Source of the DNA: Acetobacter aceti
GTDB lineage: Bacteria > Pseudomonadota > Alphaproteobacteria > Acetobacterales > Acetobacteraceae
Length of the DNA stretch: 64,000 nucleotides
NCBI RefSeq assembly: GCF_002005445.1
Contig: NZ_CP014692.1
Span: forward strand, 1,426,001 to 1,490,000
Direction: 5' to 3'
In this document: in pieces, positions 8,131 to 17,117 of the stretch
Numbering within the stretch: the stretch's first letter is position 1
Layout: the number at the start of each line of letters is the position of its first letter
Position numbers and translations under genes: made by a program
The notes under the pieces: generated by a model
Databases searched by the model: none
The model's input: only the letters and a program-made list of their open reading frames with translations
Told to the model about the DNA's origin: nothing

Positions 8131-10920
8131 ATGAACGCCTACTCAGATTACCTGACCGAAATCCAGGAACGAAAAAGTCAGGGGCTTTCCCCAAAGCCGA
8201 TCGACGATGGCGGTCTCGTTCGTGACATCATCGCATTGATTGAGGATGTCGGTAACCCGGAACGGGCCGACGCACTCAAGTTCTTCATTTACAACACCTT
8301 GCCGGGCACCACGAGCGCCGCTGGCGTCAAGGCCGCGTTCCTGAAGAAGATCGTCGAGGGCGAAACGGTCGTCCCCGAGATTACACCCGCCTACGCGCTC
8401 GAACTGCTGTCGCACATGAAAGGCGGCCCCTCGGTCAAGGTTCTGCTCGACATTGCTCTTGGCGATAACGCAGCGATCGCCATGCAGGCTGGCGAGGTGC
8501 TGAAAACTCAGGTTTTCCTCTACGACGCCGACCTGTTCCGGCTGCGTGATGCCTACAAAGCAGGTAACACCGTCGCCAAAGACGTGCTTGAGAGCTACGC
8601 GAAGGCCGAGTTCTTCACCAAACTTCCGCCTGTTGAAGACGAAATCAAGGTCGTCACTTTTATCGCCGCTGAAGGCGATATTTCGACCGACCTCCTGTCT
8701 CCGGGCAATCAGGCTCATTCCCGTTCGGACCGCGAGTTGCACGGCCAGTGCATGATCTCGCCGGCGGCCCAGCAGGAAATCGTCGCGCTCCAGAAGCAAC
8801 ACCCCGATGCACGCGTGATGATGATCGCCGAAAAGGGCACGATGGGCGTCGGTTCGTCGCGTATGTCAGGCGTGAACAACGTGGCGCTCTGGACCGGCAA
8901 ACAGGCCAGCCCCTACGTTCCATTCGTCAATTATGCCCCGATCGTCGCGGGCACCAATGGCATTTCACCGATCTTTGCGACCACCGTTGACGTGACCGGT
9001 GGCATCGGCATCAATCTGAAAAACTGGGTCAGAAAGACCGATGCAGATGGTAAGCCGGTTCTGAATAGTGATGGCAATCCCATCCTTGAGGAAAAATACT
9101 CGGTCGCGACCGGCACCATTCTGAACATCGACGTGAAGAACAAGACGCTTCGCGACGCGAATGGCAAGGAACTGGCCGATATCTCTGCGTCCTTCACGCC
9201 CCAGAAGCTGGAGTTCATGAAGGCCGGCAGCTCCTACGCTATCGTTTTCGGTAAGAAGATCCAGACATTTGCTGCGCAGACGCTGGGAATCACCGCCCCG
9301 ACCGTTTTCGCGCCGAACAAAGAGATCACCATCGACAACCAGGGCCTGACGGCGGTCGAGAAAATCTTCAACCGAAACGCGGTCGGCGTGACACCGGGCA
9401 AGGTTCTGCATGCAGGGTCGGACGTCCGCGTGCAGGTGAACATCGTCGGTTCGCAGGATACGACCGGCCTGATGACAGCGCAGGAACTTGAGGCGATGGC
9501 GGCGACCGTCATTTCTCCTCTGGTGGATGGTGCGTATCAGTCGGGCTGTCACACGGCATCCGTCTGGGACAAGAAGGCACAGGCGAACATTCCGAAGCTC
9601 ATGAAATTCATGAACGACTTCGGTCTGATCACAGCCCGTGATCCGAAGGGGGTCTATCCCCCGATGACGGACGTGATTCACAAGGTTCTGAACGACCTGA
9701 CCGTGAGTGACTGGGATATCATCATCGGTGGTGACAGCCACACCCGTATGTCCAAAGGTGTGGCGTTCGGCGCCGACTCAGGCACGGTGGCGCTGGCTCT
9801 TGCCACCGGTGAGGCGACCATGCCGATCCCGCAGTCGGTCAAGGTGACGTTCAAAGGCACGATGCAGCCGCACATGGACTTCCGTGACGTGGTGCATGCG
9901 ACACAGGCGCAGATGCTCAAGCAGTGTGGCGACAACGTGTTTCAGGGTCGTATCATCGAAGTGCATATCGGCACGCTTCTTGCCGATCAGGCCTTCACCT
10001 TTACCGACTGGACAGCCGAGATGAAGGCCAAGGCCTCCATCTGCATCTCTCAGGCAGAGACGCTGATTGAATCGCTGGAAATCGCCAAGTCGCGCATCCA
10101 GATCATGATCGACAAAGGCATGGATAATGCCGCGGGCACACTGAAGGGGCTTATCGCCAAGGCGGACAAGCGCATTGCTGGCATACGCTCGGGCGAACAT
10201 CCTCCGCTTGCTCCGGACGACAATGCAAAATACTTTGCCGAGGTTGTTGTTGATCTCGACGTGATCAACGAGCCCATGATCGCTGATCCGGATGTCAACA
10301 ACAAGGATGTGTCCAAGCGTTATACCCACGACACAATCCGCCCGATTTCCTACTATGGCGGCAACAAGAAAGTCGATCTCGGGTTTGTCGGTTCCTGCAT
10401 GGTGCATAAGGGCGATATGAAAATCGTGGCCCAGATGCTCAAGAATATCGAGAAAGCAAAAGGTAAGGTGGAGTTCAATGCTCCGCTCGTCGTGGCTGCT
10501 CCAACCTACAACATCATTGACGAGTTGAAGGCCGAAGGGGACTGGGAAATTCTGGAGCGGTATTCCGGCTTCGAATTTGACGACTCACACCCGAAAAGCG
10601 CTCCACGCACCGAGTATGAAAACATCCTTTATCTGGAGCGCCCTGGCTGTAACCTGTGCATGGGTAATCAGGAAAAAGCAGAGAAGGGCGATACCGTTCT
10701 GGCGACCTCGACCCGCCTCTTTCAGGGCCGTGTTGTAGAAGATTCCGGGACCAAAAAGGGTGAATCACTTCTGGCGTCAACGCCGGTTGTTGTGCTGTCG
10801 GCGATCCTTGGCCACACGCCGAGCACTGAAGAATACATGGAGGCCGTGGAAGGAATTGATCTGACCACATTCGCTCCACCTAAGGCGCCTCTGCTGGATT
10901 CCGCATCTGTGCACTACTGA
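8131..10920 (+). CDS. acnB: Aconitate hydratase B / 2-methylisocitrate dehydratase
   Basis: 929 residues, the [4Fe-4S] enzyme converting citrate to isocitrate in the TCA cycle; AcnB also acts in the methylcitrate cycle. An N-terminal HEAT-like domain (1-160) precedes the swivel domain, the AcnB order. Iron-sulfur and active-site blocks are visible: GGDSHTRMSKG, FVGSCMVHKGDM, and RPGCNLCMGNQ near residue 840. It is longer than the roughly 865 residues of E. coli AcnB; extra length lies near 300-330 (charged insert after KNWVRK) and near 635-690 (helical segment). It is transcribed alone and ends in a strong terminator. Confidence 0.96.
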   Translation: MNAYSDYLTEIQERKSQGLSPKPIDDGGLVRDIIALIEDVGNPERADALKFFIYNTLPGTTSAAGVKAAFLKKIVEGETVVPEITPAYALELLSHMKGGPSVKVLLDIALGDNAAIAMQAGEVLKTQVFLYDADLFRLRDAYKAGNTVAKDVLESYAKAEFFTKLPPVEDEIKVVTFIAAEGDISTDLLSPGNQAHSRSDRELHGQCMISPAAQQEIVALQKQHPDARVMMIAEKGTMGVGSSRMSGVNNVALWTGKQASPYVPFVNYAPIVAGTNGISPIFATTVDVTGGIGINLKNWVRKTDADGKPVLNSDGNPILEEKYSVATGTILNIDVKNKTLRDANGKELADISASFTPQKLEFMKAGSSYAIVFGKKIQTFAAQTLGITAPTVFAPNKEITIDNQGLTAVEKIFNRNAVGVTPGKVLHAGSDVRVQVNIVGSQDTTGLMTAQELEAMAATVISPLVDGAYQSGCHTASVWDKKAQANIPKLMKFMNDFGLITARDPKGVYPPMTDVIHKVLNDLTVSDWDIIIGGDSHTRMSKGVAFGADSGTVALALATGEATMPIPQSVKVTFKGTMQPHMDFRDVVHATQAQMLKQCGDNVFQGRIIEVHIGTLLADQAFTFTDWTAEMKAKASICISQAETLIESLEIAKSRIQIMIDKGMDNAAGTLKGLIAKADKRIAGIRSGEHPPLAPDDNAKYFAEVVVDLDVINEPMIADPDVNNKDVSKRYTHDTIRPISYYGGNKKVDLGFVGSCMVHKGDMKIVAQMLKNIEKAKGKVEFNAPLVVAAPTYNIIDELKAEGDWEILERYSGFEFDDSHPKSAPRTEYENILYLERPGCNLCMGNQEKAEKGDTVLATSTRLFQGRVVEDSGTKKGESLLASTPVVVLSAILGHTPSTEEYMEAVEGIDLTTFAPPKAPLLDSASVHY

Positions 10921-11070
10921 AAACTACTTCTGACACTTGGGATCTGAAGGATTGGTGGCTTGTCAGAAAACTTTTTTGACAAGTCACTCTATCTGATCTC
11001 AATCGGTCATTCAGATAACCTGCCGGGCTGAAAGCCATATCGGCACGTGCTTATGGATATTTGATCAGGA

Positions 11071-11104
11071 AACCCCGGAGCGGCCTATCTGTTCCGGGGT
11101 TTTT
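11071..11104 (+). terminator. Terminator downstream of acnB
   Basis: AACCCCGGA/TCCGGGGTT, 9-bp stem with a 13-base loop, followed by TTTT. The whole 10921-11257 gap contains only this and a weaker hairpin (CTTGTCA/TGACAAG, 10959-10983). Confidence 0.9.
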
Positions 11105-11257
11105 CATTCTGGAACTCATCAATTCCGATCCCCGGTTGATTGGAAAGTCTGAAAGCGGTGTCAGACAGGATTATGCCTCGCGCACAGCGTCCGTTACCTT
11201 GTGTTCACCCCGAAAACAGTCCCGGCCATCAGATCGAGACGTTGCCACAGCATTCCA

Positions 11258-12850
11258 TCAAAGAAACGCCGCCACAAAATCTTCCAGCGTATCCGCCTCA
11301 TCCGCCGGTTTGTCCTGCCGGATGCGTGATACCCTTGGGAACCTCAAGGCAACACCGCTCTTGTGTCTTTTTGAATACTGCGCTGCATCAAATGCTATTT
11401 CCAGCACAAGGCCCTTTTCAATTTCCCTGACCGGTCCGAAGCGCCCGGCAGTGTGATCACGCACCCACTTATCGAGAAACTTCAGTTCCTCATCAGTAAA
11501 TCCGGAATAGGCTTTGCCGATCGGCACCAGTTCTTTCAGGTTTCCAACAGTGCGCCAAAGTCCGAACGTGAAGTCGGAATAGAAACTGCTTCGTTTCCCG
11601 TGGCCGCGCTGGGCATACATGACGACGGCATCCACTGTCAGAGGTTCGCGTTTCCATTTCCACCACGGTCCTCGCGGGCGGCCGGGCACGTACAGACTGT
11701 CAGCTTTTTTCAGCATCAGCCCCTCGATGCCTTCACTTCTGGCGTTCTCTCGCAGGGCAGCCAGTTCACTGAAGTCGGTAAACGGAATCAGTTCCGAAAG
11801 CGTCATACGAGGCGGCTGCACCCGTGCAAACCAGCTTTCCAGTCGGGCACGGCGGAGATCGAAGGGGAGAGATCGCAAATCTTCTCCATCTTCAAACAGA
11901 ATATCGTAAAGCCGGACACCCGCCGGATTGTCGCGCAGCATGGCGGCTGTCGGTGCTTTCCGATTGAGGCGCTGCTGCAGGATGGCGAAAGGCGCGACCT
12001 CATCATCGTGAATCACAAGAAGTTCGCCATCAAGAACAACCTGACTGCCAATGTCACTCATGACGGTCAGAAGTTCGGGAAACGCCTTGCCAATATCTTC
12101 TGCTGTACGGGTGTAAACGCGTTCTCCGTCCGGGGTGGCGACAAGCTGCACCCGGATGCCGTCCCATTTCCATTCCGCACGCCATTCAGAAGGAGTAAAA
12201 GTCGCGAGATCCACGCCTTCCAGTGGCTGAGCAAGCATGGGAGGACGGAAAACCGGAGCATCTTTCGGGTCGGGCCGTGGACCTTTCCCTTCGATCCAGT
12301 GGAGCAGGGGCGTGTAAGGCGCTTCCAGACCGTGCCAGACCTCCTCGATTTCATCGGCTGTAAGACTGGCCATTTCCGCAAGCGCGGTTTTGGCCAGACG
12401 TGCTGAAGCGCCGACACGCAGAGAGCCGGTAATCAGTTTCAGGAGCGCGTAGCGTGAAGAGACATTCGAGTTATCCAGCCATCCGGTAATAACGGCAGCA
12501 ACTTCTATTTTTGAAATATCCCGCAAGGTCTCGACCACTTCCGTCAGAGTGGGCGGGGTATAAGAGGATTCATTCTGGTCCGCCTGCCAGATCAGGGCGA
12601 CCGTTTCCGCCAGATCGCCGACATAGTCGTAAGACCAGGCGAAAAGTTGTGGATCAATGCGCTCCATGGCCAGCGCCCGCAACATTGCGGGTTTGGCCGA
12701 CGCGAAGGAGAGAGTACCCGCCATGGCCGCCAGCGCGTAGCCACGGTCAGGGTCTGAAGCCATCGAAAAATACTCTTTCAAAAGAGCAATCTTCATGTGG
12801 CGGGACGGGGTGAAAGCGAGACGCTCAAGCAGAGCGGCAAAGGCAATCAT
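11258..12850 (-). CDS. ATP-dependent DNA ligase (ligase-associated repair module)
   Basis: 530 residues. The adenylated lysine lies in EWKWDGIR (Lys228), followed by ERVYTRTAEDIG, VLDGELL, EGLMLKKADSLY and WWKWKREPL: the ordered motifs I, Ia/III, IV and V of ATP-dependent ligases. An N-terminal DNA-binding domain (1-200) and C-terminal OB fold frame the core. It belongs to the bacterial PP_1105-like group found with an exonuclease, an Lhr-type helicase and a phosphoesterase, all present here. It would seal nicks in a repair pathway separate from NAD-dependent LigA. The ATG overlaps the preceding nuclease stop by 4 bases. Confidence 0.93.
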   Translation of the reverse strand: MIAFAALLERLAFTPSRHMKIALLKEYFSMASDPDRGYALAAMAGTLSFASAKPAMLRALAMERIDPQLFAWSYDYVGDLAETVALIWQADQNESSYTPPTLTEVVETLRDISKIEVAAVITGWLDNSNVSSRYALLKLITGSLRVGASARLAKTALAEMASLTADEIEEVWHGLEAPYTPLLHWIEGKGPRPDPKDAPVFRPPMLAQPLEGVDLATFTPSEWRAEWKWDGIRVQLVATPDGERVYTRTAEDIGKAFPELLTVMSDIGSQVVLDGELLVIHDDEVAPFAILQQRLNRKAPTAAMLRDNPAGVRLYDILFEDGEDLRSLPFDLRRARLESWFARVQPPRMTLSELIPFTDFSELAALRENARSEGIEGLMLKKADSLYVPGRPRGPWWKWKREPLTVDAVVMYAQRGHGKRSSFYSDFTFGLWRTVGNLKELVPIGKAYSGFTDEELKFLDKWVRDHTAGRFGPVREIEKGLVLEIAFDAAQYSKRHKSGVALRFPRVSRIRQDKPADEADTLEDFVAAFL

Positions 12851-13869
12851 GCCGCAGCCTCCCCATAAGCTGTTTCGTCCTCTTCCTCATATCCCACAAG
12901 CCTGAGCGCACGGCCTTTAATACCCATCTGTCCCAATGCGTGGATCAGGGCGTCTTCCCGGCCATGCGTGACCCAGACTTCGGATGCCCCCGTCGCCTGA
13001 CAGGTGTCGAGCAGGGCGTCCCAGTCGGCATGGTCACTGATGACGAGAGGAAGTTCGACCCCGCGTGCCTTGGCGCGCTGTCGGATATGCATCCAACCGG
13101 ACGCCAGACAGACCACCGGTTCGGGGAGCCGTCGCGCCCATCGGTCGGCAATGGCGGAGGGAGGGGCCAGCACGATACCTCCCCGAAGTTCTTCCTTGCG
13201 GGCGACCGTAGCGGAGTTGAGTATGCCCTGCGGCACGCCGAAGCTTTCGTAAAGTTGGCACATCGGAAGCAGCGCGCCATGCAGCCACAGAGGCTTGTGA
13301 TAGCCTTCCTCCCGCAACAGCGCGATCAGCCGCTGGCATTTCCCGAGCGCATAACACCCCACGACATGGGTTCGTTCGGGAAACAGCCTGACGTCATGGA
13401 GGAGTTTGGCGATTTCGTGTCTGGGATCAGGAAGCCGGAAGACCGGAAGCGCGAATGTCGCTTCAGTCACAAAGAGATCACAGGGCACAACCTCGAACGG
13501 ACGGCAGGTCGGGTCTCCGGCCCGTTTATAATCGCCGCTGACGACTGCGCGCTGTCCCTGATACTCCATGACCACCTGAGAGCTGCCCAACACATGCCCT
13601 GCGGGCGCCAGCCAGAGCCGCACATCGCCCTGCATTACACACTCGCCGTATGTCAGCGCCTGCTGGTGGGCGCCGGCCCGTTCCTCGCCCATACGCAGCC
13701 GCATGATGGCGAGTGTCTCTGGCGTGCTGATGACGTGCTGGTGATAGGGGCGGGCATGGTCGGAGTGGCCATGGGTGATGACGGCACAGGACACGGGACG
13801 GAGCGGGTCGATATAAAAATTCCCCGGCTTGCAGAACAGACCTTCAGGTTTCAGTTCCAGCCAATCCAT
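12847..13869 (-). CDS. Ligase-associated SNM1-like metallo-beta-lactamase exonuclease
   Basis: 340 residues. The metal site THGHSDHARP (His33, His35, Asp37, His38) is the metallo-beta-lactamase signature; VLGSSQVVMEY, then SGDYK, and the beta-CASP-like part follow (CYALGKCQRLI, ISDHADWD). This is the nuclease of the ligase-associated repair set; a Pseudomonas relative was described as manganese dependent. It forms one operon with the ligase (overlapping stop/start) and is divergent from the helicase over 74 bases containing a perfect dyad. Role: DNA end or flap processing before ligation, inferred from context. Confidence 0.92.
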   Translation of the reverse strand: MDWLELKPEGLFCKPGNFYIDPLRPVSCAVITHGHSDHARPYHQHVISTPETLAIMRLRMGEERAGAHQQALTYGECVMQGDVRLWLAPAGHVLGSSQVVMEYQGQRAVVSGDYKRAGDPTCRPFEVVPCDLFVTEATFALPVFRLPDPRHEIAKLLHDVRLFPERTHVVGCYALGKCQRLIALLREEGYHKPLWLHGALLPMCQLYESFGVPQGILNSATVARKEELRGGIVLAPPSAIADRWARRLPEPVVCLASGWMHIRQRAKARGVELPLVISDHADWDALLDTCQATGASEVWVTHGREDALIHALGQMGIKGRALRLVGYEEEDETAYGEAAA

Positions 13870-13896
13870 GCCCAGCCCTCTGCTGTTTCGTTATTT

Positions 13897-13913
13897 GTTC
13901 TCTCTCATAGAAC
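13897..13913. promoter_or_regulatory. Dyad in the divergent promoter of the repair module
   Basis: GTTCT-N7-AGAAC, perfect 5-base arms, centred in the short gap between the nuclease and helicase starts. The GTTC core recalls alphaproteobacterial LexA half-sites, but those are direct repeats GTTC-N7-GTTC, so LexA control is only a possibility. Confidence 0.35.
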
Positions 13914-13943
13914 CCCTGAAACGCCCGTGCGTTCCTCAGGAAG

Positions 13944-16367
13944 ATGATCACAGAACTTCCTCCGCTCTTCCAGAGCTGGTTTGATGGGCAGGGCTGGACG
14001 CCCCGCCAGCACCAGCTTGCCGCAGTTCAGGCGGCACGGGATGGCGTATCAGCCCTGCTCATCGCACCGACCGGTGGCGGCAAAACACTGGCTGGCTTTC
14101 TCCCAAGCCTGATCGACCTTGCGGGCAACGATGAGCCGCCTTCGCACCTCCACACACTCTATATCAGCCCTCTGAAAGCGCTTTCGAACAATGTCGCGCA
14201 GAGTCTGGCTCGTCCGGTTGTTGAAATGACGCTTCCCATTCGGGTTGAGGTGCGGACGGGCGACACTTCGGCCAGCCAGCGAAAGCGCCAGCAGAAAACC
14301 CCACCGCATATCCTGCTGACGACGCCGGAAAGTCTCGCGTTGCTTTTGTCCTACCCGGAAGCAGCGGACTATTTTCAGTCGCTGAAACGTCTCGTCATAG
14401 ACGAGGTTCATGCGCTTGCAGGCACCAAAAGAGGCGATCAACTCGCCCTGTGCGCCACGCGCCTGTATGCGATGGCGCCAGCGCTGCAATGCTGCGGATT
14501 ATCGGCCACCGTGGCTCACCCAGTCGCCATGGCCGCCTGGGTGTCGCCGACCGGAAAAGCTTCCGATGTAAGGACCATCATCGCGGAGGAGGGGGCTGCG
14601 CCGGATATCAGCCTGCTCATGCCGGATGGTGGCGGTTATTTTCCCTGGTCCGGTCATATGGGACTTGGAAGCGCGAGCGCCATTCTGAAAGCCATTCAGC
14701 AGGCCCGACTGACCATCGTTTTTGTAAACAGCAGAGCGCAGGCCGAGCTTCTGTTTCAGGCTCTGTGGAAGGAAAATACTGAGAATCTACCGATTGGCCT
14801 GCATCACGGAAGTCTGGATGGTGTGCATCGCGCCCGTATTGAAGAGGCCATGGCCAACAGCGCGCTTCGGGCTGTCGTTGCGACTTCTTCCCTTGATCTG
14901 GGGCTGGACTGGGGCAATGTCGATCAGATCATACAGGTTGGCGCGCCGAAAGAAGTGGCGCGCCTTACCCAGCGCATTGGTCGCGCCAATCACCGCATGG
15001 ACGAACCATCACGCGCGCTGATCGCGCCAGCCAATAGGTGGGAAGTCATTGAGTGTGAAGCAGCCAGGGATGCTGTGCTGCAACACGATCTGGATGGTGA
15101 GCCGCCACGGGCAGGCACCTTTGATGTGCTGGCCCAGCATATTCTCGGCACGGCTTGTGCAGGACCGTTTGACCCGGAGAAGCTTTACGAAGAAGTCTGC
15201 CGCTCCGCACCCTACCAGAATTTATCGCTTCAGGATTTTGAAGCTGTTCTTCGGTTTGTGGAGGACGGTGGTTATGCGCTGCGTTCCTATGACCGGCATC
15301 GGCGTCTGTTTCGTAACGATCTGGGCCAGATCTGGGTTCGTAACGAAAAGATCATAAAACAGTACCGCATGAATATCGGCACGATTGTCGACTCTCCGTT
15401 GCTGCGCGTCAAAACACGGCAGGGGAAATACTGTGGTGAGATAGACGAGTTTTTCGCGTCCACGCTTCTGCCGGGTGACACCTTTCTGCTTGGTGGAGGG
15501 CTGTTTGAGTTTCTGGGCATGCGGGACACGAGTGTTCAGGTCGCCACCGGGCGAGGGCAGAATCCCCGTGTGCCTGTATATGGCGGCAATCGCCTGTCCA
15601 TCTCGTCCAATCTGGCGAAGCGGGTTCTGACAATTCTGAGCACGCGCTCTCTGTGGCCTGACCTGCCTGAAACGGTTCAGAACTGGTTACAGAAACAGGA
15701 ACGCTATTCCCGCATGCCAGCCCCGGAGGGACTCCTGATTGAAACATTTGCTTATAAGAAAAGATATTATCTGATCTGTTATGCTTTTGAAGGACGTAAT
15801 GCCCATCAGACTCTGGGAATGCTTTTAACGAACAGACTTGAGCAGACCGGAGCTGCGCCTCTGGGCTTTGTCGCAAATGACTATGCTCTGGCGTGCTGGT
15901 CCGTTCATCCGCCTGAAAATATTGGAGAGCTTTTCAGCGAACAGTTGCTGGGCGACAACCTGCAGGAATGGCTCGATAAAAGCGCCATGCTCCGGCGCAC
16001 CTTTCGTGAAGTGGCGCTGATTTCCGGGCTTGTTGACCGTAATCTCCCCGGTCGTGAGAAAAGTCGGCGGCAAATGACCATGAGCACCGATCTTCTCTAT
16101 GACGTGTTGCTCAAATACGATCCCGACCACATTCTCCTGCGGGCAACGCGTATGCAGGCCGCAGCGGGACTGACCGACCTTAACCGGCTTTCGGCGATGC
16201 TGAAACGGGTGAGCGGTAAACTGGATATTGTGAGCCTTCCACGGATTTCTCCTTTTGCGGTGCCTTTGCTGCTTGAACAGGGGCGTGAAAAAATCAAAGG
16301 GGGTTCTGGTGAGGAGGCGCTTCTGGCTGAAGCGGAGGCACTTTTCAGATTGTCTGAAAAATCGTGA
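13944..16367 (+). CDS. Ligase-associated DEXH-box DNA helicase (Lhr-core like)
   Basis: 807 residues. Q-like motif WTPRQHQ, Walker A APTGGGKT (41-48), DEVH box (153-156), SAT (GLSATVAHP), VFVNSRAQAE, and motif VI QRIGRANHR define a superfamily-2 helicase of the Lhr type, with the winged-helix and Lhr-specific C-terminal domains after residue 400. Related enzymes translocate on single strands and unwind hybrids in the 3' to 5' direction. It is divergent from the nuclease-ligase pair and overlaps pdeM by 4 bases (GTGA). It is the motor of the repair module. Confidence 0.93.
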   Translation: MITELPPLFQSWFDGQGWTPRQHQLAAVQAARDGVSALLIAPTGGGKTLAGFLPSLIDLAGNDEPPSHLHTLYISPLKALSNNVAQSLARPVVEMTLPIRVEVRTGDTSASQRKRQQKTPPHILLTTPESLALLLSYPEAADYFQSLKRLVIDEVHALAGTKRGDQLALCATRLYAMAPALQCCGLSATVAHPVAMAAWVSPTGKASDVRTIIAEEGAAPDISLLMPDGGGYFPWSGHMGLGSASAILKAIQQARLTIVFVNSRAQAELLFQALWKENTENLPIGLHHGSLDGVHRARIEEAMANSALRAVVATSSLDLGLDWGNVDQIIQVGAPKEVARLTQRIGRANHRMDEPSRALIAPANRWEVIECEAARDAVLQHDLDGEPPRAGTFDVLAQHILGTACAGPFDPEKLYEEVCRSAPYQNLSLQDFEAVLRFVEDGGYALRSYDRHRRLFRNDLGQIWVRNEKIIKQYRMNIGTIVDSPLLRVKTRQGKYCGEIDEFFASTLLPGDTFLLGGGLFEFLGMRDTSVQVATGRGQNPRVPVYGGNRLSISSNLAKRVLTILSTRSLWPDLPETVQNWLQKQERYSRMPAPEGLLIETFAYKKRYYLICYAFEGRNAHQTLGMLLTNRLEQTGAAPLGFVANDYALACWSVHPPENIGELFSEQLLGDNLQEWLDKSAMLRRTFREVALISGLVDRNLPGREKSRRQMTMSTDLLYDVLLKYDPDHILLRATRMQAAAGLTDLNRLSAMLKRVSGKLDIVSLPRISPFAVPLLLEQGREKIKGGSGEEALLAEAEALFRLSEKS

Positions 16368-17029
16368 GCAAAACTGAAATTACACTTGGGGAGAACCGTC
16401 TTTTTCTGTTGCCGTCAGGCGCGGTTTTCATTCCTGACGGTAATATTCTTGTTGTTTCAGACCTGCATTTTGAAAAGGGAAGCTCGGCACTCACGTATGG
16501 CCTGCTCCTTCCACCGGGTGACACGTCTTCAACGCTCGAACAACTGGAACAGCTCGTAAAAGACTGCGCTCCGCAAAAAATGATCGCTTTGGGTGACAGT
16601 TTTCACGACAGGGACGCCTTCAACCGGCTCTCATCAGAAGACTGGCGACGGCTGGAGCGTATCACTGAGCAGACGAATATGGTCTGGATTACGGGCAACC
16701 ATGACAGTGAACCGTTCCATGACCTCTCCGGAGAGTGGGTTGAAGAGTTCAGGTACGAAAATCTGCTGTTTCGCCATATCCCCTCTGATGACATCCCGTC
16801 AGGATATGCGGAAATTTCCGGACATTTTCATCCCAAGATCCAGATGCGGATCAGGGGGCACAGGCTGAGTCGTAAATGCTTTCTTGCCAGCAGAGAGCGA
16901 CTGATATTGCCAGCCTGTGGAAGCTACACGGGTGGATTGGATATCAATCACCCACAGATAAAATCGCTTTTTCCGGAAGGCAGAATGTGTTTCGCATTGG
17001 GAAACGATAAAGTCTACCGCGTGGAGTAG
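16364..17029 (+). CDS. pdeM: Ligase-associated endonuclease/phosphoesterase PdeM
   Basis: 221 residues from a GTG overlapping the helicase stop. Calcineurin-type metal motifs occur in order: VVSDLHFEKG (Asp33, His35), ALGDSFHD (about 75-82), GNHDSEP (111-117) and GHFHP (153-157). This matches the fourth component of the ligase-associated module, annotated in the family as a metallophosphoesterase or DNA damage response endonuclease. Substrate is unknown; DNA end cleaning is inferred from context. Confidence 0.92.
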   Translation: MSKTEITLGENRLFLLPSGAVFIPDGNILVVSDLHFEKGSSALTYGLLLPPGDTSSTLEQLEQLVKDCAPQKMIALGDSFHDRDAFNRLSSEDWRRLERITEQTNMVWITGNHDSEPFHDLSGEWVEEFRYENLLFRHIPSDDIPSGYAEISGHFHPKIQMRIRGHRLSRKCFLASRERLILPACGSYTGGLDINHPQIKSLFPEGRMCFALGNDKVYRVE

Positions 17030-17067
17030 TCTTTGCGGATTGCATGAGAAATCCGTCGATCTGGACT

Positions 17068-17095
17068 AAAAAACGGGACAGCATGAACCGTCCCG
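17068..17095 (-). terminator. Terminator of glyQS operon
   Basis: CGGGAC/GTCCCG stem with a 10-base loop, followed on the minus strand by six T. On the plus strand an ATTTTC tail means it may also stop pdeM transcripts. Confidence 0.8.
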
Positions 17096-17117
17096 ATTTT
17101 CTCAGACCGCGAACCGA

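Noticed and set aside
13897-13913. LexA box interpretation of the GTTCT dyad
   Set aside because: Alphaproteobacterial LexA sites are direct repeats GTTC-N7-GTTC; here the arms are inverted, so only a generic dyad is claimed.
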